Of a stretch of 13,969 bases of DNA, positions 1-8,429 are shown piece after piece. The notes under the pieces were generated by a model. The model ran no database searches. It saw only the letters and a list, made by a program, of their open reading frames with translations, and was not told the DNA's origin. Numbering within the stretch: position 1 is the first letter of the stretch; the number at the start of each line of letters is the position of its first letter. The position numbers were made by a program, and so were the translations under genes. This DNA is from Candidatus Daviesbacteria bacterium RIFCSPLOWO2_02_FULL_41_8 (GTDB lineage Bacteria; Patescibacteriota; Microgenomatia; Daviesbacterales; UBA10151), in NCBI GenBank assembly GCA_001777455.1, contig MFDZ01000057.1:1-13969 (forward strand). The letters are read 5' to 3'.

Positions 1-547
1 CTATTTTATACAGAGTAATTACCAGTAGAGAAGTGATTCCTATCCAGATGGCAGGAATAACAATCCGGTCCGGAATAAACATTTTTTTAAGATCTGTTAA
101 AAAGAGAATTGCCAGAATAATGATGAAGAAGATTTTAAATATAAGATCAAAAGTAAAAACAAGCAAAGCTTGCGATTCAAGAATCTTTGAGAATTGAAAA
201 TTGAAAATTGATTGTAAATTGAGAATTGAAAATTGAAAATTCTTGAATGTCTGCCAAAATAAAAACCCGACCAATATCCCCATTCCCAGTTCCACCAGCA
301 GATACTCCACGTCAATCTTTTTATGGCAATACCGGCATTTTCCGCCTGTTGAGAGATAAGACAGTACCGGAAAAAGATCATACCATGCCAGGCTATGTTT
401 GCATCCCGGACAATATGATCTTCCTGTAAAGGTTTTCTGTATCAAACTTCTGTCGGCTAAGGCCTTGACAAAGCTTCCCAGAATAGTTCCCAGGACAAAA
501 CCACCAAATGTAAAAAGTAAATTTAAGCTGTCTTTCTCAGTAAGCAT
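1..547 (-). CDS. pilD: Prepilin peptidase / N-methyltransferase, PilD (partial, C-terminus outside window)
   Basis: This membrane aspartic protease cleaves type IV prepilin leaders and usually N-methylates the new N-terminus. About 182 residues are visible, starting at ATG 545-547; the gene runs off the left edge. A hydrophobic N-terminal segment (residues 9-28) is followed by the cytosolic zinc module CPGC (46-49) and CRYC (71-74). A second membrane stretch (about 82-98) and a third (about 135-150) lead to TDLKKMFIPD, which carries the first catalytic aspartate (D152) in the normal context. Residues about 101-125 come from an AT-rich repeat rich in Asn, Phe, Gln and Ser, placed between membrane helices, which is unusual. 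No Shine-Dalgarno sequence precedes the ATG; an in-frame TTG at 568 is an alternative start. It is last in the pil gene row, downstream of the pilin and a hairpin. Family confidence is high; activity assumes that the missing C-terminal part, with the second aspartate, is intact. Confidence 0.9.
   Translation of the reverse strand, partial: MLTEKDSLNLLFTFGGFVLGTILGSFVKALADRSLIQKTFTGRSYCPGCKHSLAWYDLFPVLSYLSTGGKCRYCHKKIDVEYLLVELGMGILVGFLFWQTFKNFQFSILNLQSIFNFQFSKILESQALLVFTFDLIFKIFFIIILAILFLTDLKKMFIPDRIVIPAIWIGITSLLVITLYKI
175..248. repeat. AT-rich tandem repeat bounded by 10-bp inverted repeat, inside pilD
   Basis: Repeated units of the type AATTGAAA / AAATTGAGAATTG fill about 190-240. They are bounded by a perfect inverted repeat, ATTCAAGAAT at 175-184 and ATTCTTGAAT at 239-248. 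The reading frame of pilD stays open across it. Mechanism of origin unknown. A similar AT-rich unit lies in the murL-murD fusion near 10033-10076. Confidence 0.75.
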
Positions 548-572
548 ACGTAAGATAAAGGATGACAACTAA

Positions 573-616
573 GAAAGGCCGTGGCGCAAACCTGAAGTCT
601 GCAAACACGGCCTTTC
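573..616 (-). terminator. Hairpin between pilin and pilD, possible terminator or attenuator
   Basis: An 11-bp perfect stem (573-583 with 606-616, core AAGGCCGTG/CACGGCCTT) has a 22-nt loop. It lies 14 nt after the pilin stop codon. On the minus strand the stem is followed by a weak U-rich tail (CCTTTCTTAGTT). It could lower read-through from the pilin into pilD or protect the pilin mRNA 3' end. The T-tract is poor, so strict intrinsic termination is uncertain. Confidence 0.55.
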
Positions 617-629
617 AAAAAAACCAAAC

Positions 630-1199
630 CTAAAAATCACAAGCCAAGGACATACTGGAACCAACTTCATAAAGATCAGCGCTGGTTCTTGCACCAGCAG
701 TTTCCGTAGTATTGGTACCCCCATCCTGGCTCGCTTTAGGCGACTGTTGGGTCGATTCAAGCGCAGTCACAATTTTCCAGGAGTCACCATCAGAACAATA
801 AGTGTAATGATTGGTGACGCTGTTGGGACTGGAAGCCGGATCAACCGGTAAAATTGGCACTGACACGCTTTTCTGAGCTGTTAAGTCAGCCAATACCCAT
901 CCCGTGCCGTCTGCAGCTCTTGAACCGCTAGTGCTTCTACCCGTACAAGGCGCTGATGTATCCTTACAAAGGATCTGGCCGGCAGAACCGGTGGCTTCCT
1001 GCAGCGTCACATTAATAGCCTGCTGTAAATTAGCAAGATCAGAAAGTCTCGCCGCATCACGGCCTCTCCGGGTAAGCTCTAACGGATTAATGATTAAAAC
1101 AACAACCGCTGCCAAAATGGCAATAATTGCAATAACTACCAAAAGTTCAACCAGGGTGAAACCCATTCGAACTTGAGCAGATTTTTTCAAATTTCTCAC
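630..1199 (-). CDS. Type IV pilin / GspG-like (pseudo)pilin
   Basis: This is a structural subunit of a type IV pilus or related filament. A short basic leader ends in RMG and is followed by FTLVELLVVIAIIAILA. The prepilin cleavage site is therefore G13|F14 with the conserved Glu at +5 (E18), then a membrane-spanning N-terminal helix to about residue 38. The globular domain has four cysteines (78, 85, 135, 187), which could form disulfides after export, and the YCSDGDSWKIVTALES strand pattern common in GspG/PilA-like proteins. The GTG start at 1199 overlaps the Shine-Dalgarno-like AAAGGGG. The in-frame TTG at 1188-1190 (codon 4) would be better spaced from AGGGGGTGA and gives the leader MKKSAQVRMG, so it may be the real start. 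It has its own promoter candidate. Major versus minor pilin cannot be decided from sequence alone. Confidence 0.88.
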   Translation of the reverse strand: MRNLKKSAQVRMGFTLVELLVVIAIIAILAAVVVLIINPLELTRRGRDAARLSDLANLQQAINVTLQEATGSAGQILCKDTSAPCTGRSTSGSRAADGTGWVLADLTAQKSVSVPILPVDPASSPNSVTNHYTYCSDGDSWKIVTALESTQQSPKASQDGGTNTTETAGARTSADLYEVGSSMSLACDF

Positions 1200-1244
1200 C
1201 CCCTTTACTTTCTATTGTATTCACATAAACATTCATTTAGTCAA
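1200..1244 (-). promoter_or_regulatory. Pilin promoter and ribosome binding site
   Basis: On the minus strand TTGACT (1239-1244) and TACAAT (1214-1219) form a sigma70-like pair with a long 19-nt spacer. About 5-10 nt later comes AAAGGGGG, a strong Shine-Dalgarno sequence directly at the pilin start. The region sits between pilC and the pilin, so the pilin can be expressed apart from the pilBTC message. It is one of the few starts here with a clear purine-rich ribosome binding site. Confidence 0.55.
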
Positions 1245-1252
1245 GTGGTCAG

Positions 1253-2452
1253 TTAAAAACTAGTTGTCAGCTGATATATCGGCATAATAATTGAAAATAC
1301 CAAAAATGCCACTCCAATCCCTAAGATAACTAAAACTATCGGTTCAATCGCTACTGTCAGGTTTTTTACCATCTGATCCGATTCCGACTCAAAAAAATCG
1401 GCAAGCTTTAAGAATATCTCATCTAGCTTACCTGTTTCCTCACCAACCCTCACCATCTGGCTGACAATTTTAGGGAAAATATTGGCAGTCAGCAGCGAAG
1501 AAAAAGGTAAACCTTTTTCAACACCTTTGTAAGCGTCCTTAAGGGCATTTTTGAAAATCGGGTTCTCCGTTAAATCGGACACCATTCCGATTGATTCAAG
1601 CAAAGGAATGCCCGCAGCAGTTAAAAGACCAAAAGTCCGGCTAAAATTGGTCAAAGTCACACTAATTACAATTTTTCCCGCAATTGGAATTTTCAAAATC
1701 AGTTTGCCCAAAAAAAGACTCCCCTCAGGTGTCTTCTTCCACCGGTTAATACCCATTATAATACCAATCAAAATCATTCCGCCCAACCACCAATAGTTAA
1801 CAAACAAGCTAGATGTCGCAATCAGGATTTTAGTCGGCAAAGGCAATTCCATGGTTGATTGAGAATACATAGATGTCAGTTTAGGAATAACAAAAATCAT
1901 CATAATAATGATAACCGCAATCATCATAGTCACCACCACAGCCGGATAAATCATTGCCCCTTTAATTTTTCCCCGGAATTCCCGGTCTTTTTCCAACCCG
2001 TCAGCCATTTGCGCAAGTACAGAATCGAGCTTACCGGAAGTTTCACCGGCTTTGATTAAATTGACATACAGATGTGGAAAAATATCCGGAAACTTACTTA
2101 AAGACTGCGCAAGAGTAAGGCCTCCTTTTATATTCTGGGAAACCTCCATTAAGGCCCGCTTCATGGTCTTATTGGCCTGCTGTTCCTCCAGGATATCCAG
2201 TGCCTCCGACAAAACCAATCCGCTGTTGATCATTGTTGCCAACTGCCTCGTAACAACAACAAGTTCCGTAAAACTAACCCTGTTTAAAAACTTACCCAAT
2301 ATTCCGCCGATTGGGGGATTTTTGGGATTAATAGAAATAACAATCAAACCCTTCTTCCGTATAATCGCCACGGCTGAATGAGCATCCGGAGACTCTACAC
2401 TACCGGAGTGATTTTCACCCTGCAGGTTCCTTGCTTTGTAGATAAATTCCAT
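1253..2452 (-). CDS. pilC: Type IV pilus inner-membrane platform protein PilC
   Basis: PilC (GspF/T2SSF family) is the polytopic platform that couples the cytoplasmic ATPases to pilin insertion and extraction. The 399-residue length is normal. Two tandem T2SSF repeats are visible. The first (about 65-188) carries the family pattern LATMINSGLVLSEALDILEE and AGETSGKLDSVL. The second (about 268-390) carries GLLTAAGIPLLESIGM and VGEETGKLDEIF. Membrane segments are predicted at about 169-190, 212-234 and 370-391, the usual three-helix topology. The start ATG at 2452 lies 2 nt after the pilT stop with no clear Shine-Dalgarno sequence, so translation is probably coupled to pilT. Nothing is missing from the family core. 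Confidence 0.95.
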   Translation of the reverse strand: MEFIYKARNLQGENHSGSVESPDAHSAVAIIRKKGLIVISINPKNPPIGGILGKFLNRVSFTELVVVTRQLATMINSGLVLSEALDILEEQQANKTMKRALMEVSQNIKGGLTLAQSLSKFPDIFPHLYVNLIKAGETSGKLDSVLAQMADGLEKDREFRGKIKGAMIYPAVVVTMMIAVIIIMMIFVIPKLTSMYSQSTMELPLPTKILIATSSLFVNYWWLGGMILIGIIMGINRWKKTPEGSLFLGKLILKIPIAGKIVISVTLTNFSRTFGLLTAAGIPLLESIGMVSDLTENPIFKNALKDAYKGVEKGLPFSSLLTANIFPKIVSQMVRVGEETGKLDEIFLKLADFFESESDQMVKNLTVAIEPIVLVILGIGVAFLVFSIIMPIYQLTTSF

Positions 2453-2454
2453 AA

Positions 2455-3504
2455 TTAAAGTAACTTATTTAATAATTCCGGGCGCATTGAAAACCTAATG
2501 GCCACGTCTTGAGAAATCCTCCCCCCTTTAACTAAATCAGCCAGGGACCGCTCAATTGGTTGCATCCCCAGCTCCGCCGATGTTTCAATTGTATTATCGA
2601 TTAAATATGATTTACCTTCTCTAATGATATTTCTGACAGCAGGAGTTGCAAATAAAACCTCACTTGCCAGTGTTCTTCCGGGCTCTATTGTTGGCACCAA
2701 CCGCAGTGATATAATCGCCTCCAAGGTTGATGCCAGTTGAAGCCTAATTTGAGGCTGCTGTATTTCCGGAAAAACATCAATAATCCTGTCTACCGACTGC
2801 GCGGCTGAATTTGTATGCAGGGTGGCAAAAACCAAATGACCTGTTTCCGCAATTGTCATAGCAGATGCTATGGTTTCCAGATCTCTCATCTCACCGATTA
2901 AAACCACATCCGGATCTTCCCGCAGTGCAGAGCGCAGGGCATTACCCCAAGTCTTGGTATCGGAATACATCTCCCGTTGTTCGATCAAGGATTTACCCGG
3001 CGGATATACATATTCAATCGGATCTTCCACAGTAATGATATGCGCTGCCCGGGTCTTATTAATCTGATTGATAAACGAAGCCAAAGTCGTAGATTTTCCG
3101 TGACCGGTCGGACCCGTAACCAAAATGAAACCTTGTTTTAATTCAATCAGTGAATTTACAGATTGCGGAAGACCCAACTCTTCAACCATTGGTATACGAT
3201 TAGGAATCAAGCGCATTGCCGCAGCGGAGTAACCTTTTTGTCTAAAAAGATTTACTCTGAATCTGGCTCTTCCTTCAAATTCAAATGAAAAATCAAGTTC
3301 AAAAACCCGGTTGTATATTTCTACTTGAATACTTGTAAGCAAAGGCTTAATTAGGCTTTCGATTTGCTCAGGTGTAACTAAATGCTCACCCGGAATACTT
3401 AAAAGCTCACCGTGGATACGAAGCATTGGCGGAAAACCAACGGAAAGGTGCAAATCAGATGCGTTTCTCTGAATAGTTAAATTAAATAATTGTTGTATGT
3501 TCAT
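2455..3504 (-). CDS. pilT: Type IV pilus retraction-type ATPase PilT
   Basis: PilT is a hexameric cytoplasmic ATPase that powers pilus retraction. It is 349 residues, the usual length. The N-terminal PAS-like part carries ASDLHLSVGFPPMLRIHGEL. The RecA-like core has Walker A GPTGHGKSTT (131-140), the Asp box VEDPIEY (159-165), Walker B DVVLIGEMRD (199-208) and the His box TGHLVFATLHT (221-231). The retraction motif AVRNIIRE (289-296) matches the AIRNLIRE signature that separates PilT from PilB. Walker A has His where most PilTs have Ser, a position that contacts the loop backbone, so activity is probably kept. The start at 3504 lies 3 nt after the pilB stop, with AGGAT sequences overlapping the end of pilB as a possible ribosome binding site. 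Confidence 0.95.
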   Translation of the reverse strand: MNIQQLFNLTIQRNASDLHLSVGFPPMLRIHGELLSIPGEHLVTPEQIESLIKPLLTSIQVEIYNRVFELDFSFEFEGRARFRVNLFRQKGYSAAAMRLIPNRIPMVEELGLPQSVNSLIELKQGFILVTGPTGHGKSTTLASFINQINKTRAAHIITVEDPIEYVYPPGKSLIEQREMYSDTKTWGNALRSALREDPDVVLIGEMRDLETIASAMTIAETGHLVFATLHTNSAAQSVDRIIDVFPEIQQPQIRLQLASTLEAIISLRLVPTIEPGRTLASEVLFATPAVRNIIREGKSYLIDNTIETSAELGMQPIERSLADLVKGGRISQDVAIRFSMRPELLNKLL

Positions 3505-3507
3505 ATC

Positions 3508-5226
3508 CTAATCCTGCGCTACGCGCAAGACCTCCTCCATCGTTGTAATGCCTTCTAAAACCTTCAGGTATCCATCCTGCTTCATAGTTACCATACCGGC
3601 GGAAGTAGCTGCTTGCTCAATAACCCCAGATGAAGCATGTTCTAATATCAATTTGGAAATTGGTTCCGAAATGGACAGGACTTCATAAATACCAGTTCTT
3701 CCCAAATATCCTGTATTTGCGCAATAAGCACATCCTTTTCCTTTAAAAAGCTGCATGGCTGTATATGCAGAGGCAGGTAAAAACTTTCCCAAAACCGATT
3801 TGATATTTTCAATTACTTCCGGTGCCGCAACCAATTCTACTTTGCAATGGGGGCAAACTTTTCGCACAACCCTTTGTCCGACAACGGCATTTAAGGCTGA
3901 GGTTAGTAAAAACGGTTCAACACCCATATCCAAAAGCCGCGGTGGAGCACCGGCAGATGAATTGGTATGCACAGTTGAAAAAACCTGATGTCCGGTCAAG
4001 GCTGCCTGAATAGCCAAATCCGCAGTCTCGGTATCCCGCACCTCACCGACCATTATTATATTAGGATCCTGCCTAAGAAAACTTCTAAGAGCTGAAGCGA
4101 AAGTCAAACCAACACCGGGATTTACCTGTACCTGATTGACTCCGGGGATTTGATATTCAACTGGATCTTCAATTGTTACAATGTTTACCTTTGTGGTTGA
4201 AATCTTTGACAGGATAGAATAAAGAGTCGTAGTTTTTCCGCTGCCGGTCGGACCGCAAATCAGGATAATGCCATGAGGTCGCATTAATTGGCTTTCAAGG
4301 CTCTTCAAAGAACTGCCCCTAAGACCCAGTTCAAGCAGGGAAGGTGCCCCTGTAGATTTAGGCAACAACCTCATTACTACCTTTTCCCCAAAAATAGTCG
4401 GCACAGTAGAAATACGAAGGTCAACAATATTTTTCCCGTAAGTAAAAGTAAACCTGCCATCCTGAGGCAGTCTTTTTTCATCAATTTTGAGAACCGACAG
4501 GATTTTAATTCTTGAAACCAGCGCATCATGAACTCCTTTTGGAAAAAGAATTTTTTCCTGCAGGATACCGTCAATCCTATACCTTACTCTGGTCCGCTCC
4601 TCTTGAGGTTCAATGTGGATATCTGACGCCCTGGTTTTTATGGCATATTCCAAAAGCTGATCAATAATATTGGAAACAGGAGCTTCCCGCAAAATTTCCG
4701 GCGCTGAACCTGTTTCTTCATCCGGCTTCACTGCTTCCACTTCATTTAATGCTGAAGTAACCTCTGAAGTTAAGTTTTGTGAGTATTGGTCTGAGATGGC
4801 TCTGAGAATATCATCTGCCTGCGCAAAAAAGGGTTTAACCCGAAACCCTGACCGTTTTTCTACAAACTGGCTGATTTGAATATCCAGAGGATCTGCCATT
4901 GCTACATAGAGTTCATCTTCCTTCTTATCGAAGGGAATTATTTTGTAGCGGCGCGCGGCGGCTTCCGGAACCAAATTTAAAACATCAGCCGAAATGGCCT
5001 TACCTTCAAGCTTTATATAAGGAATATTTAATATCTGCGCTTTAGCTTGAGTGATTGCTTCGATAGGAACGGAATTATATTGAAGAAGAATTTTCTCCAC
5101 CGATTGTCCGGAATTAATGCTTTCCAGTTTAATGGCAGAACGTTGATCCTCGCTTAACAACCCTTTCTTATAGAGAATATCCTCCAGGGATAGGTTTTGC
5201 GGACCGGAACCGGTTGTAGTGGGCAT
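3508..5226 (-). CDS. pilB: Type IV pilus assembly ATPase PilB
   Basis: PilB (GspE family) drives pilus extension. It is 572 residues. The N-terminal MshEN/GspE-N domain (about 10-145) is followed by an acidic linker (about 155-180) and then the ATPase. Motifs seen are the Arg-finger region ASDIHIEPQEERTRVRYRIDG (about 200-220), Walker A GPTGSGKTTT (325-334), the Asp box IEDPVEY (352-358), Walker B IIMVGEVRD (390-398) and the His box TGHQVFSTVHT (411-421). A tetracysteine zinc module CPHC (458-461) and CAYC (499-502) is typical of GspE/PilB. It is the first gene of the minus-strand pil row and is transcribed divergently from the delta-prime gene 25 bp away. A CATAAT box lies 6 nt upstream of the ATG, which suggests a leaderless message. 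Confidence 0.95.
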   Translation of the reverse strand: MPTTTGSGPQNLSLEDILYKKGLLSEDQRSAIKLESINSGQSVEKILLQYNSVPIEAITQAKAQILNIPYIKLEGKAISADVLNLVPEAAARRYKIIPFDKKEDELYVAMADPLDIQISQFVEKRSGFRVKPFFAQADDILRAISDQYSQNLTSEVTSALNEVEAVKPDEETGSAPEILREAPVSNIIDQLLEYAIKTRASDIHIEPQEERTRVRYRIDGILQEKILFPKGVHDALVSRIKILSVLKIDEKRLPQDGRFTFTYGKNIVDLRISTVPTIFGEKVVMRLLPKSTGAPSLLELGLRGSSLKSLESQLMRPHGIILICGPTGSGKTTTLYSILSKISTTKVNIVTIEDPVEYQIPGVNQVQVNPGVGLTFASALRSFLRQDPNIIMVGEVRDTETADLAIQAALTGHQVFSTVHTNSSAGAPPRLLDMGVEPFLLTSALNAVVGQRVVRKVCPHCKVELVAAPEVIENIKSVLGKFLPASAYTAMQLFKGKGCAYCANTGYLGRTGIYEVLSISEPISKLILEHASSGVIEQAATSAGMVTMKQDGYLKVLEGITTMEEVLRVAQD

Positions 5227-5251
5227 ATATCCATTATGTTAAAATCTCGGT
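5227..5251. promoter_or_regulatory. Overlapping divergent leaderless promoters of pilB and delta-prime gene
   Basis: Only 25 bp separate the two start codons. Minus-strand CATAAT (5233-5238) lies 6 nt before the pilB ATG. Plus-strand TAAAAT (5240-5245) lies 6 nt before the GTG of the plus-strand gene. No Shine-Dalgarno sequence fits either gene. Transcription would have to begin at or next to the start codons. The -35 regions would lie inside the opposite genes, so use of one promoter may hinder the other. Confidence 0.5.
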
Positions 5252-5905
5252 GTGATTGCAAGGCTTTTAATTTCAGCAAGCATTAAAACAAGAATTAAGG
5301 AGATCGAAAAAATCCTGGCTACCCATTTTTCCGGCGGGAATTTAAGTCATCCAGATTTGCTGTATATCAAAGCCGGGGAAAAACTGGGGATTGCCGAAGC
5401 CAGGAAAATTAAAGAACATTTTTCCCTAAAACCATACTCTGCCAAAGGCAGAGGGGTGGTTTTGGAAGATGCCGGTGTTTTAACAGTTGAAGCTCAAAAT
5501 GCACTGCTGAAAACTTTGGAGGAACTGCCGGAGGATGCAAGATTGATTTTAGGAGCCGACTCAGATGCTAACCTGCTACCAACTATTTTATCGAGATGTG
5601 AAATCGTCATTCTGGGGAACGAAGTGATTCCAGAATCAGGATTCTGGACAAGCCAGAATGACAAAATTGTGAAGGATTTGGAAGACCTGTTGACATCTTC
5701 CACAGAAGAACGATTTGAATATATTGAAAAACTAAAAAATAAAGAAGAATTTTTAGAAACACTGCTTCAATATTTTCATCAGGATGTAATCCGGCACAAA
5801 GACTTTCTGGTCAAGCTTTTACAAGCAAAAGAATGGGCTAAACATAATGTCAACATCAGGTCAATTTTGGAATATTTAATGCTAGTTATGCCTCAAAAAA
5901 TATGA
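5252..5905 (+). CDS. holB: DNA polymerase III delta-prime-like clamp loader subunit
   Basis: This is a 217-residue AAA+-type protein of the delta-prime family, which helps the clamp loader place the sliding clamp on DNA. The conserved block VVLEDAGVLTVEAQNALLKTLEELPEDARLIL (about 69-100) is followed by LLPTILSRC (108-116), the sensor/SRC motif. No Walker A motif is present, as expected for the ATP-inactive delta-prime subunit. It is shorter than the E. coli subunit (about 330 residues) and lacks a visible zinc finger. The start is GTG at 5252, supported by TAAAAT 6 nt upstream. Directly after SRC, residues 119-137 are encoded by a palindromic repeat; the rest is a short helical tail. It ends in TGA 15 nt before gyrB, linking two replication genes. 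The symbol is by family role; orthology to HolB is likely rather than proven. Confidence 0.8.
   Translation: MIARLLISASIKTRIKEIEKILATHFSGGNLSHPDLLYIKAGEKLGIAEARKIKEHFSLKPYSAKGRGVVLEDAGVLTVEAQNALLKTLEELPEDARLILGADSDANLLPTILSRCEIVILGNEVIPESGFWTSQNDKIVKDLEDLLTSSTEERFEYIEKLKNKEEFLETLLQYFHQDVIRHKDFLVKLLQAKEWAKHNVNIRSILEYLMLVMPQKI
5606..5662. repeat. Palindromic repeat in frame within the delta-prime gene
   Basis: The ends are a perfect 10-bp inverted repeat, GTCATTCTGG (5606-5615) and CCAGAATGAC (5653-5662). A second hairpin lies inside: CCAGAAT (5630-5636), a 4-nt loop, then ATTCTGG (5641-5647). The 57 nt equal 19 codons and encode residues 119-137, ending SQND. In the delta-prime family the strand after SRC normally runs straight into the next domain, so this looks like an in-frame insertion. 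Confidence 0.85.
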
Positions 5906-7963
<2,058 letters not shown>

Positions 7964-7969
7964 ACCTCA

Positions 7970-7998
7970 TTGACTTTCTGTTTTAGTAGCGTTAGAAT
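7970..7998 (+). promoter_or_regulatory. Sigma70-type promoter of the 128-residue gene
   Basis: TTGACT (7970-7975) and TAGAAT (7993-7998) are separated by exactly 17 nt. The start codon at 8010 lies 11 nt after the -10, giving a leader of about 0-5 nt. It is the clearest two-box promoter in the window and begins 6 bp after the gyrB stop. Confidence 0.7.
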
Positions 7999-8009
7999 CA
8001 AGCCCAAAT

Positions 8010-8396
8010 ATGGCTATTGCATTAAACAGAGAGTCTACAGATCTAGCTGAATTAGCAAAAGCACGCGAAGCATTTGCAAAAACTCATGGAAAATCAATAC
8101 AAATAGGAAGTGTTCATTACTACAAAAAATCTTTTAGGGGAACCGAACAGAATATCCAGGAATTACAGGCACTAACACAAACTCCGGAATTTCAGAAACA
8201 ATATCCAGATCATCATGTTTATGCCCTCGGAGGAGAAATCATTGGTTCACGGCCAAGACAATTCCTAGATATCAAATCTTATAGAATGGCAGTTATGAAA
8301 CTCAACCAAACAGTTGCAGAAAGAGGAATCACATTATTTGATTGCGCGATCATCTCCACTGGACCAGAAAGAACTGAATCCCTTCCCACTTATTAG
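8010..8396 (+). CDS. Uncharacterised 128-residue protein
   Basis: I do not recognise this family. The product is soluble and mixed in charge, with no signal peptide, no membrane segment and no cysteine pair. One Cys lies near the C-terminus in LFDCAIISTGPERTESLPTY. The N-terminal half looks helical (DLAELAKAREAFAKTHGK). It is followed by SIQIGSVHYYKKSFRGTEQN, a strand plus basic patch, and by HVYALGGEIIGSRPRQFLDIKSYRMAVMKLNQTVAERGITLF, an alternating helix-strand pattern. A good promoter directly upstream and a complete open frame with normal codon use support a real gene. It sits between gyrB and murC on the same strand, but its own promoter means context says little about function. Confidence 0.75.
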   Translation: MAIALNRESTDLAELAKAREAFAKTHGKSIQIGSVHYYKKSFRGTEQNIQELQALTQTPEFQKQYPDHHVYALGGEIIGSRPRQFLDIKSYRMAVMKLNQTVAERGITLFDCAIISTGPERTESLPTY

Positions 8397-8416
8397 CAAT
8401 CATCAGACAAACATCA

Positions 8417-8429
8417 TATAATTTATCCT
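8417..8429 (+). promoter_or_regulatory. -10 box of murC, leaderless start
   Basis: A perfect TATAAT (8417-8422) lies 7 nt before the murC ATG at 8430. No Shine-Dalgarno sequence is present and the -35 is weak (TAGCAA at 8394-8399). The pattern matches gyrB, pilB and the delta-prime gene. Confidence 0.55.

Noticed and set aside
190..241. Tandem AATTGAAA units as a CRISPR array
   Set aside because: Units are short, near-contiguous and AT-rich with no unique spacers of regular length, and they lie in an open pilD frame.
97..381. 94-residue minus-strand open frame
   Set aside because: It is a shadow in another frame of pilD; the pilD frame carries the CPGC/CRYC and TD...PD motifs.
904..1176. 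Plus-strand 90-residue open frame opposite the pilin
   Set aside because: It is antisense to the pilin N-terminus and lacks a promoter or ribosome binding site; its content mirrors the pilin codons.
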